The notes: a model not told the origin generated them from the letters alone. Shown: positions 1 to 8,831, counted from the first letter of the stretch. The stretch: 64,000 nt of DNA from JBGTFE01 sp036403235 (GCA_036403235.1 DASWRI010000055.1:1-64000); one strand, 5' to 3'. Numbers and translations: made by a program.

Positions 1-2
1 TT

Positions 3-881
3 TTCGGCCTGCTCGATTTGATGCGCTGGGTCGTCAGCTTCGTCGCCGCACTCTGCTTTTATCAAACTGTCGGCAAATGGCTCGCGCGCGTCAACGACTG
101 GACGGACGTCTGGAATCAGCCCGCCGCGTTTATTTTAATTCTCGTCGCAGTCAGCCTGATTTTCCAGCTTTTCGCAAACCGGCTGGTCAAGCGCCTGCCG
201 AAAGAAGTTCACAGACACCCGGTCAATCACGTTCTCGGCGCTCTGCCCGGTCTTCTCAACGGTTTGATAACGGCGGCCATCGTTTCTTCGCTGCTGTTCA
301 GCGCGCCGGTTTCCGACGATTTTCAGGAAGCTCTGCGCGAAAGCGCGGCGGCAAACCGACTTGCGGGCTATACCGACAATCTGGAAACTGCGCTCACGCC
401 GATTTTTGCCGAGCCGATAAAACAGACGCTCAACCGCCGCACGATTATCGAGCCGGACGAGCATATCGATTTGCCTTTTAAGGTCGAAGATTCTCGCCCG
501 CGGCCTGACCTCGAAGCCGCGATGCTCGAAATGGTCAACCGCGAGCGCGCCAAAGCCGGGCTTCCGCCGCTTGCGCCCGACCCGGAGCTATCGGAAGTCG
601 GTCGCCAACACTCCGCCGATATGTTTGCGCGCAGCTATTTCGCGCACAACACGCCGGACAATAAAACGCCTTTTGACCGTATGAAAGAGGCCAACATCCG
701 CTTTCTCGCCGCCGGAGAAAATCTCGCGCTCGCGCCGACTCTTGAAATCGCGCACACCGGGCTGATGAACTCGCCCGGCCACCGCGCCAACATTCTGAAC
801 ACAAAATACGGCCGCGTCGGCATTGGCATAATGGACGGCGGACGGCGCGGCTTGATGGTTTCGCAGGAATTTCGTAATTAA
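3..881 (+). CDS. CvpA-like membrane domain fused to CAP/SCP domain (5' partial)
   Basis: The reading frame is open to the left edge, so the true start lies outside the window; the TTG at 18 is only an internal candidate. The N-terminal ~100 residues hold hydrophobic segments of the CvpA (colicin V production) type, with a GLLNGLITAAIVSSLLF helix. The C-terminal ~120 residues form a CAP/SCP-like domain (MLEMVNRERAKAGLPPL, then HSADMFARSYFAHNTP, then GENLA and SPGHRANIL). The histidines and glutamates of the CAP cavity are present. Family knowledge suggests an inner-membrane protein exposing a CAP domain on the periplasmic side. Function is unknown; bacterial CAP proteins are often linked to the cell envelope. 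It ends just before a strong hairpin. Confidence 0.8.
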   Translation, partial: FGLLDLMRWVVSFVAALCFYQTVGKWLARVNDWTDVWNQPAAFILILVAVSLIFQLFANRLVKRLPKEVHRHPVNHVLGALPGLLNGLITAAIVSSLLFSAPVSDDFQEALRESAAANRLAGYTDNLETALTPIFAEPIKQTLNRRTIIEPDEHIDLPFKVEDSRPRPDLEAAMLEMVNRERAKAGLPPLAPDPELSEVGRQHSADMFARSYFAHNTPDNKTPFDRMKEANIRFLAAGENLALAPTLEIAHTGLMNSPGHRANILNTKYGRVGIGIMDGGRRGLMVSQEFRN

Positions 882-913
882 CTGAAAACTGAATGGAAAT
901 TTGCGCTTCAGAT

Positions 914-953
914 AAATCAATTGCCGCTAACTGAAGTTAGCGGCAATTGATTT
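914..953. terminator. Bidirectional hairpin terminator
   Basis: A perfect 18-bp inverted repeat (AAATCAATTGCCGCTAAC and its complement) surrounds a TGAA loop. It lies between two convergent genes: the plus-strand CvpA-CAP gene and the minus-strand M1 peptidase. A T-rich stretch follows on the plus side and A/T-rich sequence lies on the other, so it can end transcription from both directions. Confidence 0.8.
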
Positions 954-979
954 AGAGATTTTTTAAAGGGCTTGGAACA

Positions 980-3877
980 CTATTTGCCGCCGAATTTGAC
1001 GCGAATTTTCACCGCGCGCTCAATCACATCGACGTTTTCCAGAATTTTCAGACGCAAATCCTTGTCGAGATTCGGATTGTCGTCTAAAAATTTATTTACT
1101 ATCGCCAGCGCCTTTTCGTTCTTTTGCCCGCCGATAAACGCGGCGAGCCAGCCGTTGACGAAAAAGATTTTGCGGTTGCGCTTCAGATTCGGCAGTTCGG
1201 CCAGCGCTCTTTCGAGATACGGCAAAGTCAGTTCAGAATGGCGCGCGGAGTTAAACGGCACGAACGCCGATTCAATCCAGCTTTCGGAAATTTCCTTATT
1301 GTTTAGAAAATCATTGAAATATTTTTCCTTCGCTTCTTTCGCCGGAAAGGCTGCGCCGACGGCGTAGGCGTAACGCTTGGCGTCGTCGGACGTTTCCGCT
1401 TTGGTTAGCTCGTCGAGCAGGCGCGGCGCGTCCGGGTCGCCTAAAATCGCAAGACGCGTGACGATGTCGAATTTGTCTTTGGTTTTCAAAGGCGGAAGCC
1501 ACGTCGAAGGCGTTTCGGAAGATTTTTTATTTGTTTCGCTGGTTGCGCTCGGCTCGCCCTTCAAAAGCTGCTTCAAAACAGTTCGCGCAAGGTCTGTTGT
1601 CGCGACGTTCAAAAATGCGCGGTAAAACGTAACTCGCTTTCCGACGGTTTCGGCGCTTTTCATTTTATTGAACAGCAGCTCCTCGATTTGCGGCGCAAGC
1701 TCGGCCTTTTCCGCGTCCGAAACGTAATAATTCATCGCCGTCGAAACGCGCGAGAGAATAGTTTGAATCGTCAGTTCGTCAGTTTCGACGCTGATGTTTT
1801 TAATCGCCAGTTCGACGTAATCCTTTGGATTAAGCTCGCCTTCGCGCACCGAATCCCAGAGCGCGCCCCACATCATCGAGCGCAGAAAATCGTCTTTTTC
1901 GCTCCGGATATTTTTTAAGGCGTATTCGCGGCTTTTCTCGTCAAGCAGAAAGATGCCGTAGCCGTAATCCTGATAGTTCGGGAAAATGAAAATCGGTTTT
2001 TGTTTGTCGGTTAAATTTACCGGCATCGTCTGTTTGAAATTCAAATAATTATCGTTGTTTAACCAGATAGCCTGATAACGTCCGCCGTCGGTCGCGCCGC
2101 CGACGTTTGCTCCGCCAAAAATAAAATTAAAAATCAGCTTTTGATTTCTTTCGTCGATAACGAGAAATTTTAATGCCTGCGGCCAACATTCTCCCTGTCT
2201 GAAATCAGGCACGTTTTCCTGCCGCAAGCTATAAACGAACGCCGGAGTTTCAGAAGTATAAATTTGAGGATTAACTCCCTGGGCGACGACATTCATCTTG
2301 CTCAAGCCTCTCTGTTTGACCCAGACGTTCGCCCAACCCTTCAAATTAAGATTGGTCGCCGCTTCAAATTCTTTGACCAAATCCGTCCATTCGGCGTTTG
2401 CATATTGATGATTTTTTAAAAATGCGCGGACGGCCGTTTGAAATTTGTCTTCGCCTAAGAAAAATTCGGCCTGCCGCAAAAACGAAGGCGCTTTGCGATA
2501 GACGATGTTGCCGTAAGCCGATTTGGCGGCGCTCAAATTCGGGATTTCCTGATAAATCGGCGTCGTCCCTTTTGTCGAATCGGTCAGGTAGGCGAGCGGT
2601 TTGTTGCGCTCGTAGAAGGCTTTCCAGGCGTTGTATTCGGGCATCACTTTTTCCAGAGTTTTATACGCCATAAACTCGGCGAAGCCTTCCTTGAGCCACA
2701 GATCGTCGAACCATTTCATCGTCACCGTGTCGCCGAACCATTGATGCGCGGCTTCGTGAAACATCACGTTGGCGCGCGAAATGTAATCGTTCGCCGTCGG
2801 CTCGGACGGGAAGATAATCGAAGATTCGCGGATAAACGTCGCGCCGGCGTGCTCCATCCCGCCGAACGGAAATTCGGGAATCAAAACGAGGTCGTATTTC
2901 GGAAACGGAAATTTGAAATCGAAATAATTTTCCAGATATTTGACGCCCTCGCGGTTAAGCCGAAAGACTTCAGCCGCGTGCTGCTTGAATTTCTCGGCCT
3001 GCGATTGACGAACATAAATCTGCGAGCCTGTATCGATGAGATTAATATTTACGGCTGACCCTTTCTCCTGTTCGTTAAATTTCCTTCTTGATTTAGCAAA
3101 TCGGGTAATTTCCTTTGAAAAATTCGCTTCTTGGAAAATCTTAAAATCTCCTGTTGCAAACGCAAAAACATAAGTCGAAATCGGTTTGGTTTCTGCAAAT
3201 TCAATTTTGACTTGTTTCGAAAACTTAAAATCAGATTTTTTACTTTCGTCAAAAATATCTTCTACCCGTTCCTCATCCGTATTTGAAATTGATTTCCAAA
3301 GAGACGGCGTTATCAAACTTAACTTAAATCTCGCCTTCAAATCCGGCTGGTCAAACACCGGAAACGCCGTGCTCGCGTCGGACGGAACGAACAGAGAATA
3401 GACGTATTCCGCGCCGTCCTCGCGGTCGATGTAGCGCGTGATGGCCGCGCCCGAGGTTTTTATCGGCGACGCGAACTGGATTTTGATAAAATTTTCGCCC
3501 GCCTTCAGCGCGCCTTTCGGGATAATCAGGTGTTCTTTGAAGACGCTCGAAAGAACGTCAATCGTATTATTGACCTGTATGACGTTGGCGTAGGGCTTAT
3601 CTTTATCGTTTGCAAACTGCGTCGTCCGCCAGTCTAAAATCAAATCGTTTTGCGCGCCCGCGTCCGTCAAATCTACGCGAATCTCCAAATCGCCGCGCAT
3701 TAACGGCTCGCCCTTTTCGAGCGAGATGCTCAATTTATAACGAACGTTCGAATAATTCGCCGCGCGCCACCGCGCCAGAGTTTGCGCAACGCCCGCTTCG
3801 AGCGCCGGCATCGTTTGCGCGTAAACCGAAGCGCCGAGCATAAAAATCGAAAACATAATCAAGAAAATTTTGAGCAT
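980..3877 (-). CDS. Secreted M1 family zinc aminopeptidase
   Basis: A 965-residue M1 (aminopeptidase N-like) metallopeptidase that removes N-terminal residues from peptides. The first ~20 residues are a signal peptide ending in VYAQ, so it should act outside the cytoplasm. The zinc site HEAAHQWFGD lies near residue 373, followed by the downstream glutamate in WLKEGFAEF (HExxH-18-E). The exopeptidase motif reads GGMEH where most relatives have GAMEN, a variation worth noting. The ~400-residue tail after the catalytic domain fits the helical C-terminal region of M1 enzymes. It is the last gene of a minus-strand cluster with the membrane-protein and zinc-ribbon genes and ends at the shared hairpin. 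Confidence 0.93.
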   Translation of the reverse strand: MLKIFLIMFSIFMLGASVYAQTMPALEAGVAQTLARWRAANYSNVRYKLSISLEKGEPLMRGDLEIRVDLTDAGAQNDLILDWRTTQFANDKDKPYANVIQVNNTIDVLSSVFKEHLIIPKGALKAGENFIKIQFASPIKTSGAAITRYIDREDGAEYVYSLFVPSDASTAFPVFDQPDLKARFKLSLITPSLWKSISNTDEERVEDIFDESKKSDFKFSKQVKIEFAETKPISTYVFAFATGDFKIFQEANFSKEITRFAKSRRKFNEQEKGSAVNINLIDTGSQIYVRQSQAEKFKQHAAEVFRLNREGVKYLENYFDFKFPFPKYDLVLIPEFPFGGMEHAGATFIRESSIIFPSEPTANDYISRANVMFHEAAHQWFGDTVTMKWFDDLWLKEGFAEFMAYKTLEKVMPEYNAWKAFYERNKPLAYLTDSTKGTTPIYQEIPNLSAAKSAYGNIVYRKAPSFLRQAEFFLGEDKFQTAVRAFLKNHQYANAEWTDLVKEFEAATNLNLKGWANVWVKQRGLSKMNVVAQGVNPQIYTSETPAFVYSLRQENVPDFRQGECWPQALKFLVIDERNQKLIFNFIFGGANVGGATDGGRYQAIWLNNDNYLNFKQTMPVNLTDKQKPIFIFPNYQDYGYGIFLLDEKSREYALKNIRSEKDDFLRSMMWGALWDSVREGELNPKDYVELAIKNISVETDELTIQTILSRVSTAMNYYVSDAEKAELAPQIEELLFNKMKSAETVGKRVTFYRAFLNVATTDLARTVLKQLLKGEPSATSETNKKSSETPSTWLPPLKTKDKFDIVTRLAILGDPDAPRLLDELTKAETSDDAKRYAYAVGAAFPAKEAKEKYFNDFLNNKEISESWIESAFVPFNSARHSELTLPYLERALAELPNLKRNRKIFFVNGWLAAFIGGQKNEKALAIVNKFLDDNPNLDKDLRLKILENVDVIERAVKIRVKFGGK

Positions 3878-3883
3878 ATCGTT

Positions 3884-4234
3884 TTATTGAGTTTTTTCCG
3901 TCTCCCAATCTTGCGGCGGCGGAGGCGACTCGCCGAAAGCGTCTGTTTCAATTTCAATCTCAAACTTTATGCCGCCGAGCGAGTCGCTTAGAGCGTTATA
4001 AACGAGCGAGCCGATTGAGTGTGAAAACAGTGTAACCAGCGCGTATAAAAAAGGCAGACCGAGAATATACCAGTACAAATAGCGCGTAAACTGCTGTCTC
4101 GTCGCGTCGGGCGAAATGATGAAAGCAATCGCGGTATAAATAACGCCGAGAAAAAATCCGCCGAGCGTTGCCAGCGGAACGTGCCATTTGAGAAAGGAAA
4201 AAACGTTGATTCGTTTAAGCGTAACTTGTGCCAT
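3884..4234 (-). CDS. Small two-helix membrane protein (DUF3566-like)
   Basis: About 116 residues from the ATG beginning MAQVTLKRINVFSF. An upstream in-frame TTG (4282) is possible but overlaps the preceding gene. Two hydrophobic segments (ATLGGFFLGVIYTAIAFII and LYWYILGLPFLYALVTLF) flank a short polar loop. The C-terminal tail is acidic and proline-rich. The basic N-terminus followed by two helices resembles DUF3566/small transmembrane families, but I do not assign a function. It lies 6 bp upstream of the M1 peptidase start and is probably co-transcribed with it. Confidence 0.7.
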   Translation of the reverse strand: MAQVTLKRINVFSFLKWHVPLATLGGFFLGVIYTAIAFIISPDATRQQFTRYLYWYILGLPFLYALVTLFSHSIGSLVYNALSDSLGGIKFEIEIETDAFGESPPPPQDWETEKTQ

Positions 4235-4247
4235 ACGTTGATAATAT

Positions 4248-4567
4248 TTAATACGAGAAGTCTTCCTTCGCTTCCGGCGCAAACAGCTCGATATAGCCGC
4301 AGCGCGGGCATCGATAGGTCGTCACGCGGTATTGAATCGCGCCGCGTTCCCTGACATCCATAATCGATTCGCCGGGCTGTCGCCCTCAATCCACGTCAGG
4401 CGTCGCATATCACCGCCCATTCCCTTTACGTTCGGGTGATAAAGAAAACTTCTTTTGAGCGTCCCGCCGCATTTGCCGCGAGCCAGAGAAACCAGTACCG
4501 CGCCGTCGCTGCCGCAAAAAGTCGAGTCGTCTGCATAATTTTGATTGCACAAAGGACAGCCTTTCAT
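4248..4567 (-). pseudogene. Zinc-ribbon protein gene with a one-base frameshift
   Basis: The ATG at 4567 has a GGGAG ribosome site and begins MKGCPLCNQNY, with further cysteines at FCGSDGA and GKCGGTL. That frame runs on to about 4322 but loses family-like sequence after GDSPANRLW. The adjacent frame picks up at once (MDVRERGAIQYRVTTYRCPRCGYIELFAPEAKEDFSY, split here as MDVRERGAIQYRV plus TTYRCPRCGYIELFAPEAK) and stops at 4248. The two halves together make a ~105-residue protein with an N-terminal double zinc ribbon and a C-terminal CPRCGYIELFA ribbon. A single missing G near 4358 explains it. It could be a true mutation, a programmed shift or an assembly error. Confidence 0.6.
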
Positions 4568-4735
4568 CCAAAAATTCTCCCGCACGATTTGATACTGAAT
4601 TTAACCAAACGCCGTCGATAATACTGCCGCTTTCGCCTCTTTAAGCAAGCGCATTTTTCTATCAATTTGATGCCCGAAGCAAAGATTGGTTGTTTTACGG
4701 GTTTGCGTAAAGCTTTTCGCATCTCGTCATAAAGT

Positions 4736-4810
4736 TTTGCACGAGCGGAAGATTTCTTTGCACGAGCGAGTTACAGTTTTGCATGAGCCGTTTACAGCTT
4801 TGCACGATTA
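4736..4810. repeat. Four direct repeats with exact 21-bp period
   Basis: The 12-mer TTTGCACGAGCG or a near copy begins at 4736, 4757, 4778 and 4799, exactly 21 bp apart. The third reads TTTGCATGAGCC and the fourth TTTGCACGATTA. Two helical turns per repeat would place bound proteins on one DNA face. The array lies upstream of the minus-strand zinc-ribbon/membrane-protein/M1 cluster, so it may be an operator array for it. The rest of 4568-4735 and 4811-4885 shows no gene. Confidence 0.65.
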
Positions 4811-4885
4811 GTTTATTCGTTTGCCTTATCGAATTAAACTTATACAATTAGCCGCGCAAAACCCGCAAACGGTTGTGAGACAGAC

Positions 4886-4933
4886 AAAACAAGAGGCAGC
4901 CGACTTTTAGCTAAAGCGACTGCCTCTTGTTTT
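4886..4933 (-). terminator. Intrinsic terminator of the TonB-C protein gene
   Basis: The inverted repeat AAAACAAGAGGCAG / CTGCCTCTTGTTTT has a 20-base loop. It lies 21 bp beyond the stop codon of the minus-strand gene at 4955 and ends in a T run on the minus strand. Confidence 0.8.
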
Positions 4934-4954
4934 ATCGAAACTCTTTTCAAAGCT

Positions 4955-6217
4955 TTACAAATTAAAATTAAAGCTGACAAATCCGGTTGCCTTGACCGGC
5001 TGGCCGTCGCGCATAAACGGGCGGAACTTCCATTTTTTGACCGCGTCTTCGGCCGCGCCTTTCAAAAGCGAAGGGCCGCTCAATTTCTCGACCGACGCGA
5101 CCTGTCCCCTTTCGTCGATGACGAGCTCGACTTTGACGACGCCCGTCTGGCGAATCGTTTTCGCCTGCTGCGGGTAAATCGGATTGACTTTCTGCGTCGC
5201 GTATTCAAGCAAAGAACCGACGTCCAGCGGGTTCGCGCTGTTTGCCGCGACCGTCTCGGTTTTATTTTCCGTCTTCGGAACGACGCGCGTCCGGCCAGAA
5301 TTAGGATTTTCGGTCGGCGTTGTCGTCTGCGCCGCATCGTCCGTCTTTTTCGACTCTTCCTTCGGCGTGTCGTTGACGACGGGCTTTTCGGCCGGCGTTT
5401 CGGTCTTTACATACGGGTTGGTCGAAGAAGTGGAGTTGCTTGTCTGGCTGGTGTTGTTGAGCGGAACGTTTTGCGTCGGGACGGGAAACAAAGCCGTATT
5501 CGATGAGCTCGGATTATTGTTTGAAGCGACGGTATTCGAATTCGGAACGTCGGAAGGCGTGTCGTTGACCGCGCTGATGACGACGCTTCTTGAATCGGCC
5601 AGCTGCTCGCGCGCGTCGGCCGCTTCGTTTTTCCAGCGGTTCGCGTCGTAATCGTCTTTGGCCAGAGCGCCGCGGGCCGCGGTCGCTTCTTCGAGCAGCG
5701 CCATCGCGTTGGCCGTCTGCGTCTTGTCCTTGCCTAAAGTTTTGGACTGCTCGACGACCGTCTCAAGGGTCTGGCGCATCTTGTCGAGGTCTTGAGTCGC
5801 TTCGACCGGAAGATTGCGGTCGGCGACGCTCAAACCGAGCGCGCGATAACGCTCAATCTGATTTTTCGCGCCTTTGACGACCTGCGCGGCAGCCGCTAAA
5901 TAATTGGCGGCGGCGTTCGGCTTGTTCGGTTTGGCGAGCTCGTTCAGAAAATCCTGAGCGCGTTTGTAATCGCCCTGCTCAAGATAGCTGTTCATCAATA
6001 AAACGTTGACGACGCTGCCGACGGTCGCGTCGTTCGACTCGCGGCGGATTTGCTCCAATTCGTAAATGGCGGCGTTGAAATTCTTGACTGCGATATACGC
6101 TTTGGCTTTTGCCACGCGAGCGCGCATCACATCGGCTGAGGTCTGAGCGTTAACGGTATAAAAACTAACAAAAACTAAAAAAATAAAAGCTAAAAACCTT
6201 CTGACATTTAGCGGCAT
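4955..6217 (-). CDS. Secreted TPR-like / TonB C-terminal domain protein
   Basis: About 420 residues from the ATG at 6217, which follows GGAGGACTGAAA, a strong ribosome site; the longer frame to 6277 lacks one. The signal peptide ends FYTVNAQ. Residues ~25-200 are alpha-helical and TPR-like (AKAYIAVKNFNAAIYELEQI, SYLEQGDYKRAQDFLNELAK). A Ser/Asn/Thr/Pro-rich linker follows. The last ~85 residues are a TonB C-terminal domain (NPIYPQQAKTIRQTGVVKVE, AVKKWKFRPFM). Without the N-terminal helix of real TonB it is probably a periplasmic protein borrowing the domain rather than the energy transducer. Role unknown. Confidence 0.85.
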   Translation of the reverse strand: MPLNVRRFLAFIFLVFVSFYTVNAQTSADVMRARVAKAKAYIAVKNFNAAIYELEQIRRESNDATVGSVVNVLLMNSYLEQGDYKRAQDFLNELAKPNKPNAAANYLAAAAQVVKGAKNQIERYRALGLSVADRNLPVEATQDLDKMRQTLETVVEQSKTLGKDKTQTANAMALLEEATAARGALAKDDYDANRWKNEAADAREQLADSRSVVISAVNDTPSDVPNSNTVASNNNPSSSNTALFPVPTQNVPLNNTSQTSNSTSSTNPYVKTETPAEKPVVNDTPKEESKKTDDAAQTTTPTENPNSGRTRVVPKTENKTETVAANSANPLDVGSLLEYATQKVNPIYPQQAKTIRQTGVVKVELVIDERGQVASVEKLSGPSLLKGAAEDAVKKWKFRPFMRDGQPVKATGFVSFNFNL

Positions 6218-6412
6218 TTTCAGTCCTCCTTTTGAACTATTTTCGGTTTTGGACGGAAATGTTACCGCTTTTTCCAATCAAAACCCGTGTTGACTTAAAT
6301 TTTCCGTAAAGGTCAAGCGAACTACTTTAGAAGGCTCACTTTGAGCGACCTAGTGCAATCTTTCTATTATGCGTTCCAAATACGTCGTAAGCAAGTTCGT
6401 CGAAACTCGTGC

Positions 6413-7852
6413 TTAATTACCAGATAAACTCTTGATGATTTTTTGACGGTAAAGGTTTGCGTTTTTCTTTATAACATTTTCGTCGAGCGTGAGCAAACGG
6501 CGGTCGCGCATAATCACTTTGCCGTCGATGATGACGGTCTCGACGTCGTTGGCTTTGGTCGCGTAAACGAGCGACGAATAAATGTTGTAAAAAGGCGTCT
6601 GATTCAAATCGTTTGACGCGACAAGCACGATGTCGGCGCGTTTTCCCGCTTCAATCGAGCCGATAAAATTTTCCAGATGCAGCGCGCGCGCGCCGCGCAA
6701 GGTCGCCATTTCAAAAGCTTCCTCGGCCGAGACGACTTTCGGGTCGCCGGAAAAAACTTTATGCAATTTGGCCGCCGTATCCATCTCTTCCCACATACTC
6801 AAATCGTTGTTCGAAGCCGCGCCGTCAGTTCCGAGTCCGACCGGAATGTCTTTCAAAAGCATCTGCGGAATCGGCGCGACGCCGGAGGCGAGCTTCATAT
6901 TCGACTGCGGATTGTGCGCGACGCCGACGCCCAATCGTTTGAGCAAATCCATCTCCTCATCGGTGACGTGAACGACGTGCGCGGCGATTGTTCGATTGTT
7001 CAGAAATCCGATTTTCGCCAGATAATCGACCGGACTGTCGCCGTATTGTTTGGTAATGTCGTCAACTTCCTTTTTTGTCTCCGCGACGTGAATGACGACC
7101 GGCGCGTTCGTTTTGTCCGACAACGCGCGAACCGCTTTCAGATGCGCGGTCGAAACCGTGTAAGGCGCGTGCGGCGCGAGCGCGGGCGTGATTAAAAGAT
7201 TATTTTTCCACTTGTTGATAAATTTTTCGGCGTAGACAAGCGCCTCTTCGGGCGTTTTGTTGTCGGCGACGGGAAAATCGATAATCGTCTCGCCCAAAAC
7301 GCCGCGCATTCCGGCTTTGAAGGTTTCGTCGGCGACGGCGTCTTCAAAATAATACATATCGCAGTAAGTCGTCGTCCCGCCGCGAATCATTTCGGCGATT
7401 CCTAACTGCGTTCCGGCGCGGACGAAATCCTCGGTCACGTTTTTTGCCTCGGCCGGAAAAATGTATTTCGTCAGCCATTCCTGCAAATCCAAATCGTCGG
7501 CGATTCCGCGAAAAAGCGACATCGGAACGTGCGTGTGCGTGTTGATTAAACCGGGAATGATGATTTTTCCGTCGGCGTTTATCGTCTGCTTTGCGCGAAG
7601 ATTTTTCGTGACGGCGGCGCGTTTGCCGACCAGCATGACTTCGCCGTTTTTGACGGCGACCGCGCCGTCTTCAATCACGCGGCGGTCTTTGTCCATCGTT
7701 ACGACCGTTCCGCCGACAATCACCAAATCGGCGTCCCATTTCGACACGTTTTTTTGCGAAAGCGGTTTATTTTTTAATTGACTAAAAGCGGAAAGCGGGA
7801 AAATTAAAAGAAGAAAACTAAAAACGAAGAATAAAATTTTGAACTTTTCCAT
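6413..7852 (-). CDS. Amidohydrolase, MTA/SAH deaminase-like, with signal peptide
   Basis: About 479 residues from the ATG at 7852. Metal-dependent amidohydrolase of the 5-methylthioadenosine/S-adenosylhomocysteine deaminase (MtaD/TrzA) type. Landmarks are PGLINTHTHVPMSLFRG (first metal histidines), GGTTTYCDMYY, HVAETKKE, AAHVVHVTDEE and GLGTDGAASNND (metal aspartate). The N-terminal ~23 residues form a clear signal sequence ending SAFSQ. That is unusual for a family normally in the cytoplasm and points to a periplasmic version acting on external purine-type or other heterocyclic substrates. Substrate is not certain from sequence. A repeat hairpin lies upstream. Confidence 0.85.
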   Translation of the reverse strand: MEKFKILFFVFSFLLLIFPLSAFSQLKNKPLSQKNVSKWDADLVIVGGTVVTMDKDRRVIEDGAVAVKNGEVMLVGKRAAVTKNLRAKQTINADGKIIIPGLINTHTHVPMSLFRGIADDLDLQEWLTKYIFPAEAKNVTEDFVRAGTQLGIAEMIRGGTTTYCDMYYFEDAVADETFKAGMRGVLGETIIDFPVADNKTPEEALVYAEKFINKWKNNLLITPALAPHAPYTVSTAHLKAVRALSDKTNAPVVIHVAETKKEVDDITKQYGDSPVDYLAKIGFLNNRTIAAHVVHVTDEEMDLLKRLGVGVAHNPQSNMKLASGVAPIPQMLLKDIPVGLGTDGAASNNDLSMWEEMDTAAKLHKVFSGDPKVVSAEEAFEMATLRGARALHLENFIGSIEAGKRADIVLVASNDLNQTPFYNIYSSLVYATKANDVETVIIDGKVIMRDRRLLTLDENVIKKNANLYRQKIIKSLSGN

Positions 7853-7897
7853 AAAGCAATTTACTACACAAACACGGTAAATGCAACGGAAGACTTC

Positions 7898-8042
7898 ACC
7901 ACAAAGACACGGAGACCCGGAGAAAAACAAGCCGCGAATAACACGAATTACACAAATTATTTTTATTTTTATTCGTGTTATTCGGGTAATTCGCGGCTTG
8001 TTTCTTTCTTAAAAAATCTCCGTGTTTCCGTGTCTCTGCGGT
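7898..8042. repeat. Nested octamer/heptamer palindromic element
   Basis: The outer arms are octamer tandem repeats (ACAAAGAC/ACGGAGAC type on the left, their complement CTCCGTGTTTCCGTGTCTCT on the right). Nested inside, 7929-8003 is a second palindrome of heptads (GCGAATA ACACGAA TTACACA and complement) around an AT-rich loop. It separates the amidohydrolase gene from the downstream end of the methyltransferase gene. One of the most complete members of a family seen across the backbone. Confidence 0.85.
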
Positions 8043-8047
8043 AAAAA

Positions 8048-8827
8048 TCAATCAAATTTATTCAAGCCTTTCCATCTGGTCAAAAATTTGCGGTAAAGCA
8101 GGAACGGCTTTTTGTTGGCAAACTGGCGATAGTAATCGTTGTATTGCAGCGAATAAAGATAGCTCGCGTGATTATTGGTCAGGCGCTCGAAAATAGCCTG
8201 ATTTTTGTGCAGCGGAAAATCATTGATTTCGACGGCGAAAACGATGTCGGGCAAGCTGTAGGCGTGAAATTTTACGCCCGTTTTTTTCAGATGCTCGACG
8301 CACGCGGCGATGCCGTTGTAGGTAATCGGCGCGTCGTGAAAAAGAATTGCGCCCGATTTGTCCAAAACTTCCAGGCAGAACTTAAAATCCGACAAAACCG
8401 CCGCGTCCGTGTGCTCGCCGTCGATAAAGCAGAGCTGCATTTTTTCCTCGATTTGCGCGGGCGAAATCGAGCGCGTGTCGCCGTCAATCGTTTTGATTTT
8501 ATCGACGGGCGCGACTTCCGCAAGCAATTCGAGCATTCTCGCGGTCGAATTATTCAAATATGTGTAATCGACGCCGCGATTGTCCGGCTGGTTGAGCGGC
8601 CGCTTATCAATCGAATAAACTCGCGCGCATTTCTTGTCCAACAGATGCGGCTGAATGCTTCCGCCGAGATAAGAACCGATTTCCAGATAATTATAATCCG
8701 GCGCGATTTCGCGCGTCGCCAGATGACACGCCAACAGTGACTGCTTGTCGTTTTCGGATAACTGGCTTTTTATCTTCTCGAAAATCTTGGTGTCGAGATT
8801 CGCGATTGCTTGTTCAAAATTGTTCAT
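8048..8827 (-). CDS. Class I SAM-dependent methyltransferase (Methyltransf_24 type)
   Basis: 259 residues. The Rossmann-fold SAM site is YLEIGSYLGGSI, followed by the acidic strand end RVYSIDKRP. The later strand LCFIDGEHTDAAVLSDF and the FHDAP motif match the Methyltransf_24 family, which often modifies sugars or natural products. The acceptor is not identifiable. It is the last gene of the nucleoside-salvage operon on the minus strand, 4 bp after cdd, so it is co-transcribed although its link to nucleosides is unclear. Confidence 0.85.
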   Translation of the reverse strand: MNNFEQAIANLDTKIFEKIKSQLSENDKQSLLACHLATREIAPDYNYLEIGSYLGGSIQPHLLDKKCARVYSIDKRPLNQPDNRGVDYTYLNNSTARMLELLAEVAPVDKIKTIDGDTRSISPAQIEEKMQLCFIDGEHTDAAVLSDFKFCLEVLDKSGAILFHDAPITYNGIAACVEHLKKTGVKFHAYSLPDIVFAVEINDFPLHKNQAIFERLTNNHASYLYSLQYNDYYRQFANKKPFLLYRKFLTRWKGLNKFD

Positions 8828-8831
8828 TAAT

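Noticed and set aside
3988..4389. 133-codon frame overlapping the small membrane protein gene
   Set aside because: Shadow in another frame; the zinc-ribbon and membrane-protein readings have ribosome sites, cysteine motifs or membrane helices that this frame lacks.
4955..6217. True TonB energy transducer
   Set aside because: It has the TonB C-terminal domain but a cleavable signal peptide, no N-terminal membrane anchor and no exbBD neighbours.
7898..8042. CRISPR array
   Set aside because: The repeats here and in similar elements are 7-8 bp units in inverted arms, without 25-40 bp repeats or unique spacers; no cas genes are present anywhere in the window.
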